Assembly: GCA_029976905.1 (NCBI GenBank)
Contig: JAPOLW010000195.1
Location: 1-6,914 of the forward strand
Reading direction: 5' to 3'
DNA: 6,914 nucleotides
DNA from: a bacterium
GTDB taxonomy: Bacteria; Desulfobacterota; Binatia; UBA12015
Under the pieces are notes generated by a model. That model searched no databases. It had not been told where the DNA came from and worked only from the letters and a program-made list of their open reading frames with translations. Numbering within the stretch: position 1 is the first letter of the stretch; every line of letters starts with the position of its first letter. Of the stretch, positions 6,489-6,914 are shown one piece after another. Both the position numbers and the translations under genes were made by a program.

Positions 6489-6914
6489 GTGGCTTTGAGT
6501 TCGTCTGGCGACCGGGCGCTCCCGCGTCGTCCGGACCCCGACAGCGAACTCATGGAACGGGTTCGCGAGGGAGATCGTGATGCGTTTCGGGCCCTCTACG
6601 ATCGGCACATTGGGGCGGTCGTGCGGTACGCCACGGGTTTCCTGGGGAGTGCGGCGCGGGCCGAGGAGCTCGGGCAGGACGTTTTTGTGCAGGTGTATCG
6701 GGCGCGGGAGCGGTGGGAGCCCCGCGCCCGCTTCACCACGTGGCTCTACACGATTGCGCACAATCGTTGCCTGAACGAGCTGCGCCGGTTCGACTATCGC
6801 GGCCGCACGGAGTCGCTCGAAGGGCAGGACGGAGAGCCGCTGGATTTTCCGGATTCGACGGCGGCGCAAGGGGACGAGCGGGTATCGGCGAACGAGCTCC
6901 GCGAACGACTTCGG
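6489..6914 (+). CDS. ECF-family RNA polymerase sigma factor, 3' end cut by window edge
   Basis: The visible 142 codons encode sigma region 2 of an extracytoplasmic-function sigma-70-type factor. The reading contains DSELMERVREGDRDAFRALY, then a helix with AEELGQDVFVQVYRA (region 2.2, core polymerase binding), and FTTWLYTIAHNRCLNELRR (regions 2.3-2.4, -10 melting and recognition). An acidic linker rich in D, E and G follows. Region 4, which reads the -35 box, lies outside the window, so the gene's subgroup and any anti-sigma partner cannot be judged. The start is uncertain. The frame is open from 6447, and GTG at 6480, GTG at 6489, TTG at 6495 and ATG at 6552 are all possible. ATG 6552 would remove the conserved DSEL lead-in to helix 1, so I favour an upstream start and give 6489 as the best guess, although only an AGG very close to it resembles a ribosome binding site. 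The gene is divergent from the kinase. Confidence 0.88.
   Translation, partial: MALSSSGDRALPRRPDPDSELMERVREGDRDAFRALYDRHIGAVVRYATGFLGSAARAEELGQDVFVQVYRARERWEPRARFTTWLYTIAHNRCLNELRRFDYRGRTESLEGQDGEPLDFPDSTAAQGDERVSANELRERLR

Noticed and set aside
6426..6869. N-terminal extension of the histidine kinase frame to an upstream start
   Set aside because: The extension runs antisense through the conserved region 2 of the ECF sigma factor and has no domain-like content.

Overview
The window is a gene-dense, GC-rich stretch of bacterial chromosome holding six protein-coding genes, two of them cut by the window edges. I saw no RNA genes, insertion sequences, CRISPR repeats or phage genes. High GC, strong GGAGG-type ribosome binding sites, a sigma-54-type activator with its kinase, an ECF sigma factor and an oxygen-tolerant-looking KorAB enzyme suggest a GC-rich Gram-negative bacterium, perhaps of the former Deltaproteobacteria (Myxococcota or Desulfobacterota-like) or a related environmental phylum. 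This placement is an inference from gene style only.

Region 1 (1-2409, minus strand) is a two-gene operon for a 2-oxoacid:ferredoxin oxidoreductase, most like 2-oxoglutarate:ferredoxin oxidoreductase. korA (fused gamma-alpha subunit, complete) is followed after 4 bp by korB (thiamine-diphosphate and Fe-S subunit, 3' end outside the window). Region 2 (2410-2592) is a divergent promoter region with a plausible sigma-70-type promoter for korA whose -10 box overlaps a perfect 10-bp palindrome. Region 3 (2593-3795, plus strand) is argJ, the self-cleaving ornithine acetyltransferase of the cyclic arginine pathway. It converges on region 4 with only 18 bp between stop codons, and a small inverted repeat covers both stops.

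Region 4 (3814-6425, minus strand) is a two-component operon: a membrane-free histidine kinase with an all-helical N-terminal sensor-like region, followed with a 4-bp GTGA overlap by an NtrC-family response regulator. The regulator carries GAFTDA instead of GAFTGA in the loop that contacts sigma-54, which is the most notable feature here. Region 5 (about 6489-6914, plus strand) is the 5' part of an ECF sigma factor gene, transcribed divergently from the kinase across a 63-bp gap with an unusually A/T-rich core.

Taken together, the window has central carbon and nitrogen metabolism on the left (KOR interconverts 2-oxoglutarate and succinyl-CoA, ArgJ recycles acetyl groups between ornithine and glutamate) and transcriptional control on the right (kinase, sigma-54 activator, ECF sigma factor). 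I found no clear evidence of a wholly new system. The unusual points are regulatory ones.
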